Part shown: in pieces, positions 55,578 to 64,000 of the stretch
Position numbering within the stretch: the stretch's first letter is position 1
Layout of the letters: each line of letters starts with the position of its first letter
Assembly: GCF_000217955.3 (NCBI RefSeq)
Contig: NZ_AFOY02000015.1
Coordinates: 806,001-870,000, forward strand
DNA from: Pseudomonas fluorescens HK44
GTDB lineage: Bacteria; Pseudomonadota; Gammaproteobacteria; Pseudomonadales; Pseudomonadaceae
Reading direction: 5' to 3'
Length of the DNA: 64,000 nucleotides
Program-made: the position numbers and the translations under genes
Notes under the pieces: generated by a model
The model's input: only the letters and a program-made list of their open reading frames with translations
What the model was told of the DNA's origin: nothing
Databases searched by the model: none

Positions 55578-56615
55578 TCAGCGCTGGTCGACCGTGATGA
55601 TTTCACGGCGCTCGGCCATGCTCGCCGGAACGCTCGCTTCATCGGTGAAGAACTGTTGATACCACTCGCGCAGTTGGTAAACCGGGCCATCGCCCTCCGC
55701 CAGCACCGGATTGTTGACCCGCACTTTGTGAGTCCAGATATCGACATCCTGATAGAAGGACTCGCGGTTACGCAGCACATAGTCGATGGCCAGTGCCTCG
55801 TTTTGCTCATCCGTCCAGCCCGGCACCTTCTTCACCATGCAGCCAAAACGAAGTTCGAAACTGTTGGCCGTGATCGGCACATGGCAATTGAGCAGGATCG
55901 AGTGGATTTCCATTCCATCGAACATCGCCCGCATCCGCGTCAAGTGTGTCGCCGGGCCGTAGTAGGCCGACTCGGCCACCAGATCCCCACCGAGGCGCTC
56001 GGAATCGCCATGGAAGATCTGCTGGGCGATATGGCCTTCGAAAATATTGGAGAAATATTTGGTCGGCGTCCCATGGACGGGTCCGAAATGCTGAGCGTCC
56101 GCCAGGTTGTCGACCAACTCGCGCGGGTTGGTCTCGATCACCAGTTGGTCCATATGCCAAGAGTGCAGCCACTCCTCACTGTCCATTTCCGGCAGATGAG
56201 GGATGATCACGTTGGCGGCGGGCGCCTTGCCTTCGGGGTTGTTCCAGACGAACAGCAGATTATTGACTTCGCAGGTCTGCCATGCGCGGTTCCTGGCCTT
56301 GGGCGGAATACGCTTGCAGTATGGAATCTCTACGCAGCGGCCGCTGGCGTCGTATTGCCAATGGTGAAACGGGCAAACCACCCGATCATTTTCCAGGGTG
56401 CCTTTGGACAAGTCGGCACCCATGTGCGAGCAATGTGCATCGATCACACTGATCTGGCCGCTTGATGTGGCGAAAGCCAGCAGACGCCCGCCGAATACAT
56501 TCAATGTGTGCAGCTTGCCGTCACGGTAGTTCTGCGCTTCACCCAGGCAATGCCAGCCACGGCCGAAGCGCGGCGCAAGTACATTTTCGACGTTGATTTG
56601 CGCGAGTTTGGTCAT
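55578..56615 (-). CDS. Rieske-type aromatic/steroid ring-hydroxylating oxygenase (KshA-like)
   Basis: 345 residues. Rieske ligands C62-x-H64 (HCSHMGADL) and C81-x2-H84 (CPFHHW). Mononuclear-iron motif N-x2-D-x2-H-x4-H in DNLADAQHFGPVHGTP (near 170-182). RFGRGWHCLGEAQNYRDGKLHTLNVFGGRLLAF at the start and the compact length resemble KshA, the oxygenase part of 3-ketosteroid 9-alpha-hydroxylase, as opposed to larger two-subunit ring hydroxylases. It is followed by SDRs including a 3-alpha-hydroxysteroid-dehydrogenase-like one. No KshB-type reductase was seen. GAGGAATAA precedes the ATG. Confidence 0.87.
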   Translation of the reverse strand: MTKLAQINVENVLAPRFGRGWHCLGEAQNYRDGKLHTLNVFGGRLLAFATSSGQISVIDAHCSHMGADLSKGTLENDRVVCPFHHWQYDASGRCVEIPYCKRIPPKARNRAWQTCEVNNLLFVWNNPEGKAPAANVIIPHLPEMDSEEWLHSWHMDQLVIETNPRELVDNLADAQHFGPVHGTPTKYFSNIFEGHIAQQIFHGDSERLGGDLVAESAYYGPATHLTRMRAMFDGMEIHSILLNCHVPITANSFELRFGCMVKKVPGWTDEQNEALAIDYVLRNRESFYQDVDIWTHKVRVNNPVLAEGDGPVYQLREWYQQFFTDEASVPASMAERREIITVDQR

Positions 56616-56708
56616 TCTTATTATTCCTCAGAAGAGAGCCGTTGTTACCTTCCCGACTCATCTTCACCGAGCATCCTCGCGCGCTCATCCTCTACATGGA
56701 CTAGGCGC

Positions 56709-57542
56709 CTATCGCCAATCAGGAACGATACCGTGCTCAAGCGCAAATGGCTGGCAGGCGATGGTTCGACGCTGATGGTCGATGGCCTGCCCGGACGTCG
56801 CCAGCCAGAGCATCACGGCAGCGGGCACTTCAGGGGGCGCGGAGCCGGCACGGAGAGCGATCACACCACGATCACCGATGGTGGCCTTGAGCGCGTCGGT
56901 GGTGACCACGCCCGGATTGACCGTGTAGGCACGAATACCTGCATCCCCCAGCTCGACCGCCAGGATTCCCGAGAGGCGTGACACTGCTGCTTTGCCAGCA
57001 CCGTAGGCATAGCCCCAGCCGCCCTTGCCCGCGGCCACGGGCGGGTCAGTTTCTCCAGCACCCGAGGTTACATTGATGACGACTCCGCCACCCTGCTCGA
57101 CCATCCCTGTCACCACCGCCCGGGTCAGTAGAAAAGGCGTCATCACATAGCCCTGAAATACCCGTTCCAGGGTTTCAGGCTGCAGTTGCATAAACGGCAG
57201 GTTGAGGTCGCTGCCTTGGTAGATAGCATTGTTGACCAACACATCGACACGGCCAAATTCCGCGAAAACAGCTGCGCTTGCGCCCAGCACGGAAGCGCTG
57301 TCGAGCAAATCCATGGGCACGACCAATGCCTTGCGGCCAAGGGCACGAATCGCCGCAGCAGTGCCATTGAGACTGCCGGACAATGGCGAGCCATCGGAAT
57401 TGCGCAAGGCATGGTTATGGCTCTCGCCTTCATCCAGGGTCCGAGCACTGATAGCCACATCGAAACCGGCACGGGCGAACGCCAGTGCCGTTTCACGGCC
57501 AATGCCACGACTGGCGCCAGTAATGAATGCCACCTTATTCAT
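56709..57542 (-). CDS. SDR family oxidoreductase
   Basis: 277 residues. TGASRGIGRETALAF (near 8), NNAIYQGSDLNL, catalytic Ser in NVTSGAGET and YAYGAGKAAVSR, where the lysine is preceded by a Tyr-x3-Lys (YGAGK). A long insertion between the first helix and second strand (GESHNHALRNSDGSPLSG) is typical of the subgroup that acts on bulky substrates. AAGGAAGAA upstream of ATG 57542. Part of the leftward KshA-like cluster, 12 bases downstream of the HsdA-like SDR. Confidence 0.87.
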   Translation of the reverse strand: MNKVAFITGASRGIGRETALAFARAGFDVAISARTLDEGESHNHALRNSDGSPLSGSLNGTAAAIRALGRKALVVPMDLLDSASVLGASAAVFAEFGRVDVLVNNAIYQGSDLNLPFMQLQPETLERVFQGYVMTPFLLTRAVVTGMVEQGGGVVINVTSGAGETDPPVAAGKGGWGYAYGAGKAAVSRLSGILAVELGDAGIRAYTVNPGVVTTDALKATIGDRGVIALRAGSAPPEVPAAVMLWLATSGQAIDHQRRTIACQPFALEHGIVPDWR

Positions 57543-57554
57543 GATTCTTCCTTA

Positions 57555-58322
57555 TCAAAACTTTTGCGGGCGGACCATTGCATCCATACCGCCATCAATG
57601 AACATCACGCTGCCATGGATAAAGCCGACGTCAGGCGACTGCAGAAACGCCACCAGTTTGGCGATTTCTTCCGGGCAGCCCGATCGGCCCAATGGTGCGA
57701 CGAACTCGCGAACGGCCTTGCCGAAGCGCGCATCGTCCAGCGATGCCTGATGCAACGGCGTCTGCACCGCACCGGGAGCCACTACGTTCAGGCGCACTCC
57801 CAGGCTGGCCCAGCTCACGGCCTTTTGTCGGGCATTGCAGGTGACTGCGTACTTGGAGCAGGCGTAGGCAATGTGTGGCTGGCCGAGGGTAATGGCCAGC
57901 TCCAGCGCCAGGTCCTCGTCGCCTGCGAGCATGGCCGCGACCATGGGCTGCTGCTCGACGCCAGGCTGAGTCGATGCGACCGAACCAATCACCAGCGCCG
58001 CCGGGTTCTGGCCCTTCGCGAGGGCATCGAGCAAACCGTCGAGCAAATCACTCACCCCAAAATAGTTGACCGCCAGAATGACGCTACTCGACGGCGCGGT
58101 CACTCCCACACCCGCACAGCAGACCAGCCCGTCAAGAATCCCGTCACTGTGTTCAAGTACCGCGGCGATAGCGGCCTGACGCCCCGCGAAAGAGGACAGG
58201 TCGGCAATCACCTCGGCGTTGGCCCGATCGATCCCGATGATGCGGTGCCCGGCGGCACGCAACGTTGCGCAAACTGCTGCGCCGATTCCAGAAGCGGAAC
58301 CACTGACGGCTGTAACTGGCAT
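57555..58322 (-). CDS. SDR family oxidoreductase, 3-alpha-hydroxysteroid dehydrogenase-like (HsdA-like)
   Basis: 255 residues from ATG 58322 (AAGGAG seven bases upstream, decisive over a longer frame). SGSASGIGAAVCATLRAAGHRIIGIDRANAEVIADLSS, GLVCCAGVG, VIGSVAST, and IAYACSKYAVT follow the 3-alpha-hydroxysteroid dehydrogenase/carbonyl reductase of Comamonas almost segment by segment, including the long loop before the catalytic Tyr and the C-terminal VIDGGxDAxxRP-F ending. Known: NAD-dependent oxidation of the steroid 3-alpha hydroxyl. Second of two SDRs; supports a steroid or similar polycyclic role for the cluster. Confidence 0.87.
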   Translation of the reverse strand: MPVTAVSGSASGIGAAVCATLRAAGHRIIGIDRANAEVIADLSSFAGRQAAIAAVLEHSDGILDGLVCCAGVGVTAPSSSVILAVNYFGVSDLLDGLLDALAKGQNPAALVIGSVASTQPGVEQQPMVAAMLAGDEDLALELAITLGQPHIAYACSKYAVTCNARQKAVSWASLGVRLNVVAPGAVQTPLHQASLDDARFGKAVREFVAPLGRSGCPEEIAKLVAFLQSPDVGFIHGSVMFIDGGMDAMVRPQKF

Positions 58323-58591
58323 AGGGTTTCTCCTTGAGGGTTCAGGCCCAGTATCGGCAGGCGAGCTGGCCAACGACTACGTCCGCTTGGACTACAAACG
58401 AACACGCTCCGGTTGCCAGGCGGCAGCCGGAGCTTGTGGGGAAAAAAGGCTTGGCGTAAAGAAAATCTAATGTGGGATGCCATCAGGGTTTGAGCCTGAG
58501 ACCGCAGAGCCGCCATCGCGGATTCACATTCGACATGGATGTCGACTGTCAGACCGCTATCGCAAGCAAGCTCTGCTCCTACAGTTCTGTA

Positions 58592-59902
58592 TCAGGCGCT
58601 GCGAAGCGCCGGGCGGGCTAATTTTGGTGCAGGGACAACCACCCTCTCAGGGACGAGCAGTGAGGGTTTTGGCTTTCCCAGAGCGACCACGCTGTTGAGA
58701 ATAATCCGTACCAGTTCCGTCTGGCGCCGTACACCGGTCTTGGAAAAAATCGAACGCAAATGGGCGCGAGCGGTATTGCGGCGGATATTCAGCTGTTCCG
58801 CGGCCTCCTCCAGAGACAATCCATTGGCCAACTCCATGGCCAGTGCGGTTTCCGCCTTGGTCAGGTTGAACAGCTGCTTGGTCACCACTTCACTGGCAAT
58901 GGATTTGCCCACCGCGTCGCGGATATACACCACCGCCGCCGGTTTGCCCTTGCCATCAGCCCAGTGCAGGGTCGAAATTGCTTCCACCACCAAGCCCAGG
59001 CTGACTTGTCCGGAAGGCCGTGTCACTGACATTGCTTCAGCTGTCGTGCCGCCTTCCTTGACCTCAGTGGCAAAGGCATTGCGGACCAGGCGCTGCAGTT
59101 CGCGGTTGTCACTGGGATAGGTCGCTTCCAGACGCCCGCCCACCAGTTTCAAACCATCGGCGCTTTCGAGCATCTCCTCGGCGACCGGGTTGAGTTGCAA
59201 GACCCGGCCGGTTTCGTCGAGCACCAGGGTCGCCACTGACAACCGGCTGATGGCCTGAGCGAACAGTTCGCTCATCGACTCGCTGCGATCAAGCAGATTG
59301 TGGACGTGTAACGCCCGGCGTATGTGCGGCAAGAACATGGTGCATAGCGCACGTTCGGCAACGGAAAATTTTGGCGAGGTTTTAGGCCGGGTGATACGAA
59401 AACGAAGCTTGCCGCCATCCGGTGTGGAGATGTCCGCGCCCATCACGTGGTACACCCCTTGCGGGCCGCAGAAGGCCTTGAAATAAGCCGAGCTAACCCA
59501 TTCCGATTCGCTCATCACATCGTCTACCGTGAACACCTGATCCAGCGCCTGACCGGCAAACGGAGTATTGGTTTGCGGGTAGGCCAGGTAGCTGACTTCG
59601 CCTTCACCTTCCATGTCGCCGGCAACGATCATCAAGCCCATATCGGGTTGATCCGGCACCCGCAGGATCAAGGTCACGTAGTTGGCATCATAAAGGGTGC
59701 GCAGATTGCGCAAGGTCTGCGCCATCAGCTTGGGGCTGAGCGCGCCATCGTAGATGTCAGACACCGTTCGGTCATAGTCTGCCAATTCCAGGCCCATGCT
59801 CGCCAGTGTCTGAAGGTTCAAGATAGCTTTTTCCACAGCCTTTTCCTCGCTTGGGGCACGGCGCGTTGGCCGGCCCTTTTTATTTTTATGAAGCTGGCTC
59901 AT
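58592..59902 (-). CDS. LuxR-family transcriptional regulator with PAS-type sensor region
   Basis: 436 residues from ATG 59902, which lies ten bases past the RND stop, so the two are coupled; the frame stays open far upstream inside the RND gene but those codons belong to the other gene. PAS-like segment near 240-300 (ATLVLDETGRVLQLNPVAEEML) and C-terminal LuxR HTH (LTKAETALAMELANGLSLEEAAEQLNIRRNTARAHLRSIFSKTG). No receiver domain. Known: TesR-type LuxR regulators control steroid genes in Comamonas, with similar architecture. Probable activator of the KshA-like and RND genes. Confidence 0.82.
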   Translation of the reverse strand: MSQLHKNKKGRPTRRAPSEEKAVEKAILNLQTLASMGLELADYDRTVSDIYDGALSPKLMAQTLRNLRTLYDANYVTLILRVPDQPDMGLMIVAGDMEGEGEVSYLAYPQTNTPFAGQALDQVFTVDDVMSESEWVSSAYFKAFCGPQGVYHVMGADISTPDGGKLRFRITRPKTSPKFSVAERALCTMFLPHIRRALHVHNLLDRSESMSELFAQAISRLSVATLVLDETGRVLQLNPVAEEMLESADGLKLVGGRLEATYPSDNRELQRLVRNAFATEVKEGGTTAEAMSVTRPSGQVSLGLVVEAISTLHWADGKGKPAAVVYIRDAVGKSIASEVVTKQLFNLTKAETALAMELANGLSLEEAAEQLNIRRNTARAHLRSIFSKTGVRRQTELVRIILNSVVALGKPKPSLLVPERVVVPAPKLARPALRSA

Positions 59903-59913
59903 CCACCGGTATT

Positions 59914-62343
59914 TCAGCGTCCCCCACGATCCTTGGCGGCGGTACTGTGCTTGAGCGGGTAGTGACCCGATGACGCCTGGGCTCGCACCGTTGTGTCCAC
60001 GACCAGTCGACGTCCCTGGTTGAACCAGGCGGCGAGTGCCGGCAAGAGGAAAATCGCCCCCAGTACATTGACCAAGAACATGAACGACAGCAATACCCCC
60101 ATGTCGGCTTGAAACTTCAAGGGGGCAAATGCCCAGGTACACACGCCGATGGACATGGTCAGCGCGGTAAAGACTGCCGCCGTACCGCGTTGACACATCG
60201 CCTGGTAAAAAGCGTTACGCAAGTCTGCCCCTTCAGCCATTTCATGCTGGATCCGCTCGTACAGATAAATCCCGTAGTCGACCCCAACACCCACGCCCAG
60301 AGCCATCACTGGCAGCGTCGCGACTTTCAGACCGATGCCAAGCGTGGCCATCAGGGCGTTGCACAGAATCGCCACAATCGCCAACGGCACCAGAATGCAC
60401 AGCACCGCCCGGAAAGAGCCAAAGGTCAGCCAGCAAAACAGACCAACGGAGCCGAACAACGCTGCCAACATGACAATTTCAGCCTGTTTGACCGCATCGT
60501 TGGACGCCGCCATCACCCCGATATTGCCGCCCGCCAGCAGGAACTGGACATCCGGCGCCTGAACCTGAGCGATGATCCGCTTGGCCTCCTTGACCACATG
60601 CGCCACCGTTGCCCCATCATGATCGGTGAGGAACACCAGGATCTGCATCTGTTGGCAGCCTTCGGTCACCAAACCGTCATCAGGCATATAGGCCCGGGCA
60701 CCCTGGCTCAAACCACGGGCCGAACCGGGTATGGCGGACCAGCGCGGATTACCTTCGTTGTTGCCGGCAATCACAATCTTGCTCATCCCCGCCACACTCT
60801 GAACAAACTGCACACCGGTCACGCTACGAATCTGGAAGTCGAAAGCTTCGACCGCGCGCATGACCTTCGGCGACAGGCAGGCCTCCTCGATGCCCTTGAC
60901 CTGAACGAAGACCGACATCACATCCAGGCCAATGGAATAGCTGCTAATGATTTTCTGGTTGTCCTGGTTGTAGCGTGAGTCGGCACGCAGTTCCGGTGCG
61001 CCGCTGCCGATATCCCCCACCTTCAGATCCCGTGCCTTGTAAGCGCCAACCCCCAGCAACACAAGGCTGATGGCAAACACCGCCAGGGCCGGGCGTGGTT
61101 CGGCCAAGGCCGACAGCCGCCACCACAGTTGGTGCCGGCCCTGCACCGACTTTTGGCCGCGCTTGAGTGCACTACGCTCCAACTGCAGGTGCGAAATGAT
61201 GATCGGCAGCATCAATTTGTTGGTGATGATCATCAGCATCACACCGATGCAGGCCGTGACACCCAGCTCATGCACGATGGGAATGTCGATGAGCATAATC
61301 ACCGCAAAGCCCAGGGCATTCATCAACAGCGCCAGGGAGCCCGGAATGAATATTCTGCAGAATGCGGTCCGTGCCGCCTGCACCGAGTCGTTGCCAGCCA
61401 TGACCTCCTGCTTCCAGGCATTGGTCATCTGCACCGCATGGGAAACCCCGATAGAGAAGATCAGGAACGGCACCAGAATCGACATGGGATCGATGCCCAA
61501 CCCAAACAACGGCAACAGCCCGAGCAGCCAGACCACCGGCAATAATGCAACTAACAGGGCGACGACGGTCAAGCGCAGGGATCGCGAATAGAGCCAGAGC
61601 AAAAGTCCGGTAATCAGAAACGCCACGACGAAGAAACCGATCACCGTGCCCAGCCCTTCGACCACATCCCCCACCAGCTTGGCGAAGCCGACAATGTTGA
61701 TTTCAATCTTGTCGTTGCTGTATTTGGCGCGAATATCTTCCAGACGCTGAGCGACTTCAGCATAAGACACTGACTTACCGGTCTGCGGATCCAGGTCCTG
61801 CAAATCGGCACGCACCATCGCCGACTTCAGGTCGTTGGCCACCAGGCGGCCGACCTGCCCCGAGCGCGCGGCGTTGTTGCGTACCTGCGCCAGGTCCTCG
61901 GCAGAGCCGGTAAAGCGCGGCGGCACCACAACATCGCCGAAAAATCCGTCTTCGGTGATTTCGATGTAGCGCACGTTGGCGGTGAACAACGAGGTCACGC
62001 TCGAGCGGCTGACCCCGGAGATGAAGAAGACTTCGTCGGTCACCTTGCTCAAGGTGTCGAGGAACTCCCGATTGTAGACATCCCCCTCGCCCTTCCAGCG
62101 CACGCTGACCAGGAAGCGGTTGGCACCGGTGAAGTATTGGCTGAACTTAAGGAAATTGACCATGTACTCATGACGCACCGGAATCTGCTTATTGAAGCCC
62201 GGATCCAGCTGGGTGTGGGTGGCGCTGTATCCCAACCCCAGTGTTACCAGGACAAACACCACCAGCAATGACTTGCGCCAGACCATCAATAAATCGGCAC
62301 ATCGCTCGACCGTGCGTGTCACCCGGTTTTTCACTTTATTCAT
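59914..62343 (-). CDS. RND superfamily (MMPL/HAE-like) transporter
   Basis: 809 residues from ATG 62343, ten bases past the YCF48 stop. Twelve predicted membrane helices in two repeats, each with a large external loop between helix 1 and 2. PFLIFSIGVSHAVQMTNAW (helix 4 of the first repeat) and PVMALGVGVGVDYGIYLYERI (helix 4-5 of the second, with the proton-relay Asp) are the RND/SSD signatures. Known: these pumps often occur with YCF48-like, DUF1302 and DUF1329 proteins in Pseudomonas clusters that take up or export hydrophobic molecules such as sterols or terpenoids. Middle gene of a leftward operon with YCF48 upstream and LuxR downstream. Confidence 0.9.
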   Translation of the reverse strand: MNKVKNRVTRTVERCADLLMVWRKSLLVVFVLVTLGLGYSATHTQLDPGFNKQIPVRHEYMVNFLKFSQYFTGANRFLVSVRWKGEGDVYNREFLDTLSKVTDEVFFISGVSRSSVTSLFTANVRYIEITEDGFFGDVVVPPRFTGSAEDLAQVRNNAARSGQVGRLVANDLKSAMVRADLQDLDPQTGKSVSYAEVAQRLEDIRAKYSNDKIEINIVGFAKLVGDVVEGLGTVIGFFVVAFLITGLLLWLYSRSLRLTVVALLVALLPVVWLLGLLPLFGLGIDPMSILVPFLIFSIGVSHAVQMTNAWKQEVMAGNDSVQAARTAFCRIFIPGSLALLMNALGFAVIMLIDIPIVHELGVTACIGVMLMIITNKLMLPIIISHLQLERSALKRGQKSVQGRHQLWWRLSALAEPRPALAVFAISLVLLGVGAYKARDLKVGDIGSGAPELRADSRYNQDNQKIISSYSIGLDVMSVFVQVKGIEEACLSPKVMRAVEAFDFQIRSVTGVQFVQSVAGMSKIVIAGNNEGNPRWSAIPGSARGLSQGARAYMPDDGLVTEGCQQMQILVFLTDHDGATVAHVVKEAKRIIAQVQAPDVQFLLAGGNIGVMAASNDAVKQAEIVMLAALFGSVGLFCWLTFGSFRAVLCILVPLAIVAILCNALMATLGIGLKVATLPVMALGVGVGVDYGIYLYERIQHEMAEGADLRNAFYQAMCQRGTAAVFTALTMSIGVCTWAFAPLKFQADMGVLLSFMFLVNVLGAIFLLPALAAWFNQGRRLVVDTTVRAQASSGHYPLKHSTAAKDRGGR

Positions 62344-62353
62344 GATCTGACTC

Positions 62354-63328
62354 TCACTTGCCAAGTGCAGCAACGCTGCCATCGGAACTCTGAAATACAC
62401 CGCGCTCACCGCCAACCAGCAGCTTGTGGGCGTTGATCAGCACTGCCGAAGTCAGCGTGCCAAATCCGGCCAGACGACTGACGCCAACCAGCCGACCACT
62501 GCCGTCCAGATGCACCAGTGAGCTACCGGCCCCAACAATCAACAGTCCACCGTTGTCCGGCAGCAGTACATGCCCATACAGCGGCAGCTGATTGCCGACC
62601 TTGATCGGTTCCCAGTTCTGACCGAAATCCTGGCTGACAAACACATGCCCGCGCATGCCATAGGCCACCCAACGATCAGCGCTCAAACGAACGACACCGA
62701 ACAGTGAGCCCTTATAAAAAGGCACCAGGGTTTGCCAATGCTGACCCGCATCTCTGGTACGCAAGACCAGGCCTCGCTCTCCCACCAGCATGCGTCGCCC
62801 ATCGGCACCGCCATCCATGCTGTTGAGGTGAGCACTATCGACCTCAAGGGGCATCTTGTGCCAATTCAAACCGGCATCATCGGATTGATAGAACTTGCCG
62901 AAACTGCCAAAGGCCAGCACCTGATTACCACCTGCGGCCCAGATGCCCAGAAGCGGTTCAGCCAGTTCGCTGTCGTAGCGAACCTCTTGCCAATCCGAGC
63001 CGGCATTGTCTGAACGCAGAATCCAGCCGTCATGGCCGACCGCAAGCAGTTGTGTGTCGGACAATGCGACCAATGCGGTGAGCGACAGGTTTCGTTGAGG
63101 GCTGACAGCGGCCTGATGCCAGGACACTCCTTGATCGTCACTGAGCAGGATGCTGCCGCGTTCGCCAACGGCGACGACCCGATGGGGCAGGTTCAGCAGC
63201 CCGTTGATCTGCATCCGATCCGCGCGCCCCCCGCTTTGTGTGATCAGCGGCTGCGAATGGGGGGAGAAGGTAAACGCAATGGTTGCCGCAACGATCAGGC
63301 AAACCAGATACACGATCACTGAACGCAT
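62354..63328 (-). CDS. YCF48/Hcf136-like beta-propeller protein
   Basis: 324 residues with an N-terminal membrane anchor (residues about 5-25) and about six BNR/Asp-box-like repeats (SDDQGVSW, SDNAGSDW, SDDAGLNW, RDAGQHWQ, SQDFGQNWE). ILLSDDQGVSW and similar YxSDDxGxxW units are the Ycf48 photosystem II assembly-type fold, but in heterotrophs it is an RND accessory protein. ATG follows GAGG. Directly upstream of and probably partner to the RND transporter; location is the periplasmic face of the membrane. Confidence 0.85.
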   Translation of the reverse strand: MRSVIVYLVCLIVAATIAFTFSPHSQPLITQSGGRADRMQINGLLNLPHRVVAVGERGSILLSDDQGVSWHQAAVSPQRNLSLTALVALSDTQLLAVGHDGWILRSDNAGSDWQEVRYDSELAEPLLGIWAAGGNQVLAFGSFGKFYQSDDAGLNWHKMPLEVDSAHLNSMDGGADGRRMLVGERGLVLRTRDAGQHWQTLVPFYKGSLFGVVRLSADRWVAYGMRGHVFVSQDFGQNWEPIKVGNQLPLYGHVLLPDNGGLLIVGAGSSLVHLDGSGRLVGVSRLAGFGTLTSAVLINAHKLLVGGERGVFQSSDGSVAALGK

Positions 63329-63536
63329 GATCGAGTACCTCGCGCAAGATTCAGGTGCTCGACTAATTTCATGCGGCCTTTCCTCTTGTTCTTTTCTTGT
63401 TTTTTATTTACTGCGTAGCCTGCACGCAACGCACGAATCGGCTTTCGCTGGCGTCGATCATCGGACTGCTCCGGACTCGCCACATCGTCCAAATGGCCTA
63501 GTAGCCTGCGTGGCTAGCCCGGAGCATCAGCGTCTA

Positions 63537-64000
63537 TCAGCAGAGCTCGAATAACCCCGCCGCGCCCATACCGCCGCCAATACACATCGACACGACGACG
63601 AAGCGGGCGCCGCGCCTACGGCCTTCCAGCAGGCTGTGACCGACCATCCGTGCACCGGACATGCCGAATGGATGACCAATGGAAATGGCACCGCCGTTGA
63701 CGTTCAGGCGATCATTGGGGATCTCGAGAAAGTCGCGGCAATACACCACCTGGCAGGCAAAGGCTTCGTTGATTTCCCACAGATCGATGTCCGAAACGGT
63801 CAAGCCAAAACGCTTCAACAGCTTGGGAATGGCCAGGGCCGGGCCGATGCCCATTTCATCCGGCGCGCAACCACTGACCGCAATGCCGCGGTAGATGCCC
63901 AACGGCTGGATGCCACGCTGCCTGGCTTCGGCACGGCTCATCAGCAACACCGCGGCAGCGCCGTCGGAAAATTGCGAGGCGTTGCCGGCAGTAATGAACT
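63537..64000 (-). CDS. Thiolase / acetyl-CoA acyltransferase (partial, N-terminus off window)
   Basis: The frame runs off the right edge with the last about 154 codons inside. GNASQFSDGAAAVLLMSRAEA, EINEAFACQVVYCRDFL, NVNGGAISIGHPFGMSGARMVGHSL and VVSMCIGGGMGAAGLFE include the conserved thiolase catalytic His (GHP) and Cys (CIGGG). Probably FadA-like or a steroid side-chain thiolase. Direction matches the RND-LuxR-KshA cluster 200 bases downstream, so it may be part of the same regulon. Confidence 0.9.
   Translation of the reverse strand, partial: FITAGNASQFSDGAAAVLLMSRAEARQRGIQPLGIYRGIAVSGCAPDEMGIGPALAIPKLLKRFGLTVSDIDLWEINEAFACQVVYCRDFLEIPNDRLNVNGGAISIGHPFGMSGARMVGHSLLEGRRRGARFVVVSMCIGGGMGAAGLFELC

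Overview
The window reads as a stretch of an accessory region of a Pseudomonas chromosome. The evidence is a glutathione-independent formaldehyde dehydrogenase of the Pseudomonas FdhA type, a GbcA-like Rieske demethylase, a CbcX/ProX-type transporter, an McpS-like chemoreceptor, IS5-group elements and dense catabolic gene content with many LysR, GntR, TetR, GlxA/AraC and LuxR regulators. No rRNA, tRNA or CRISPR array was seen.

Layout. (1) 1-3.3 kb: the 5' part of a large zinc-ribbon/nucleotide-cyclase/AAA ATPase gene that runs off the left edge. (2) 4.0-33.5 kb: a large island that most resembles a catabolic system for an N-methylated (quaternary or tertiary) amino acid such as a proline or hydroxyproline betaine. 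It has a ProVWX-type ABC importer with two further orphan binding proteins (both broken), a GlxA-type regulator, a MmgE/PrpD protein, a GbcA-like Rieske oxygenase, a GntR-DapA-like-aldehyde dehydrogenase-FAD oxidoreductase operon, two formaldehyde dehydrogenase systems (FdhA and FrmA/AdhC), two SDRs, a TetR, a ProC-like reductase, a VOC protein, a DgcA/StcD-like flavoprotein demethylase with its own EtfBA, a stand-alone PutA-type ribbon-helix-helix protein and a frameshifted 2-oxoglutarate/Fe(II) oxygenase. Two sets of repeated operator-like palindromes tie parts of the island together.

(3) 33.5-36.7 kb: gene-poor DNA with repeats, a complete IS5-group insertion and a fragment of an MFS gene. 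(4) 36.7-46.6 kb: a second catabolic cluster (LysR, ferredoxin-fold protein, DctA-like symporter, carboxymuconolactone-decarboxylase-family protein, SDR, LigI-like amidohydrolase, SMP-30 lactonase, ModA-like binding protein, MFS exporter), bracketed by two secreted alpha/beta-hydrolase paralogues whose nucleophile serine is replaced by alanine. The MFS gene is cut by a truncated group II intron. (5) 48.4-53.9 kb: an McpS-like chemoreceptor, then a junkyard of gene fragments (DUF1232, gabD, LLM oxidoreductase) before an intact isochorismatase-fold hydrolase and an NCS1 permease. (6) 54.0-64.0 kb: IS relics, then a minus-strand cluster (MFS, KshA-like Rieske oxygenase, SDR, 3-alpha-HSD-like SDR, LuxR regulator, RND/MMPL transporter, YCF48-like protein, thiolase) that looks like steroid or other polycyclic/terpenoid degradation.

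The island is visibly decaying. Two substrate-binding proteins, the 2OG oxygenase, the MFS exporter, the LLM enzyme, DUF1232 and gabD fragments are all disrupted, by IS insertion, intron insertion, homopolymer frameshifts or deletion. Functional assignments are from reading motifs and remembered families; no database search was run.
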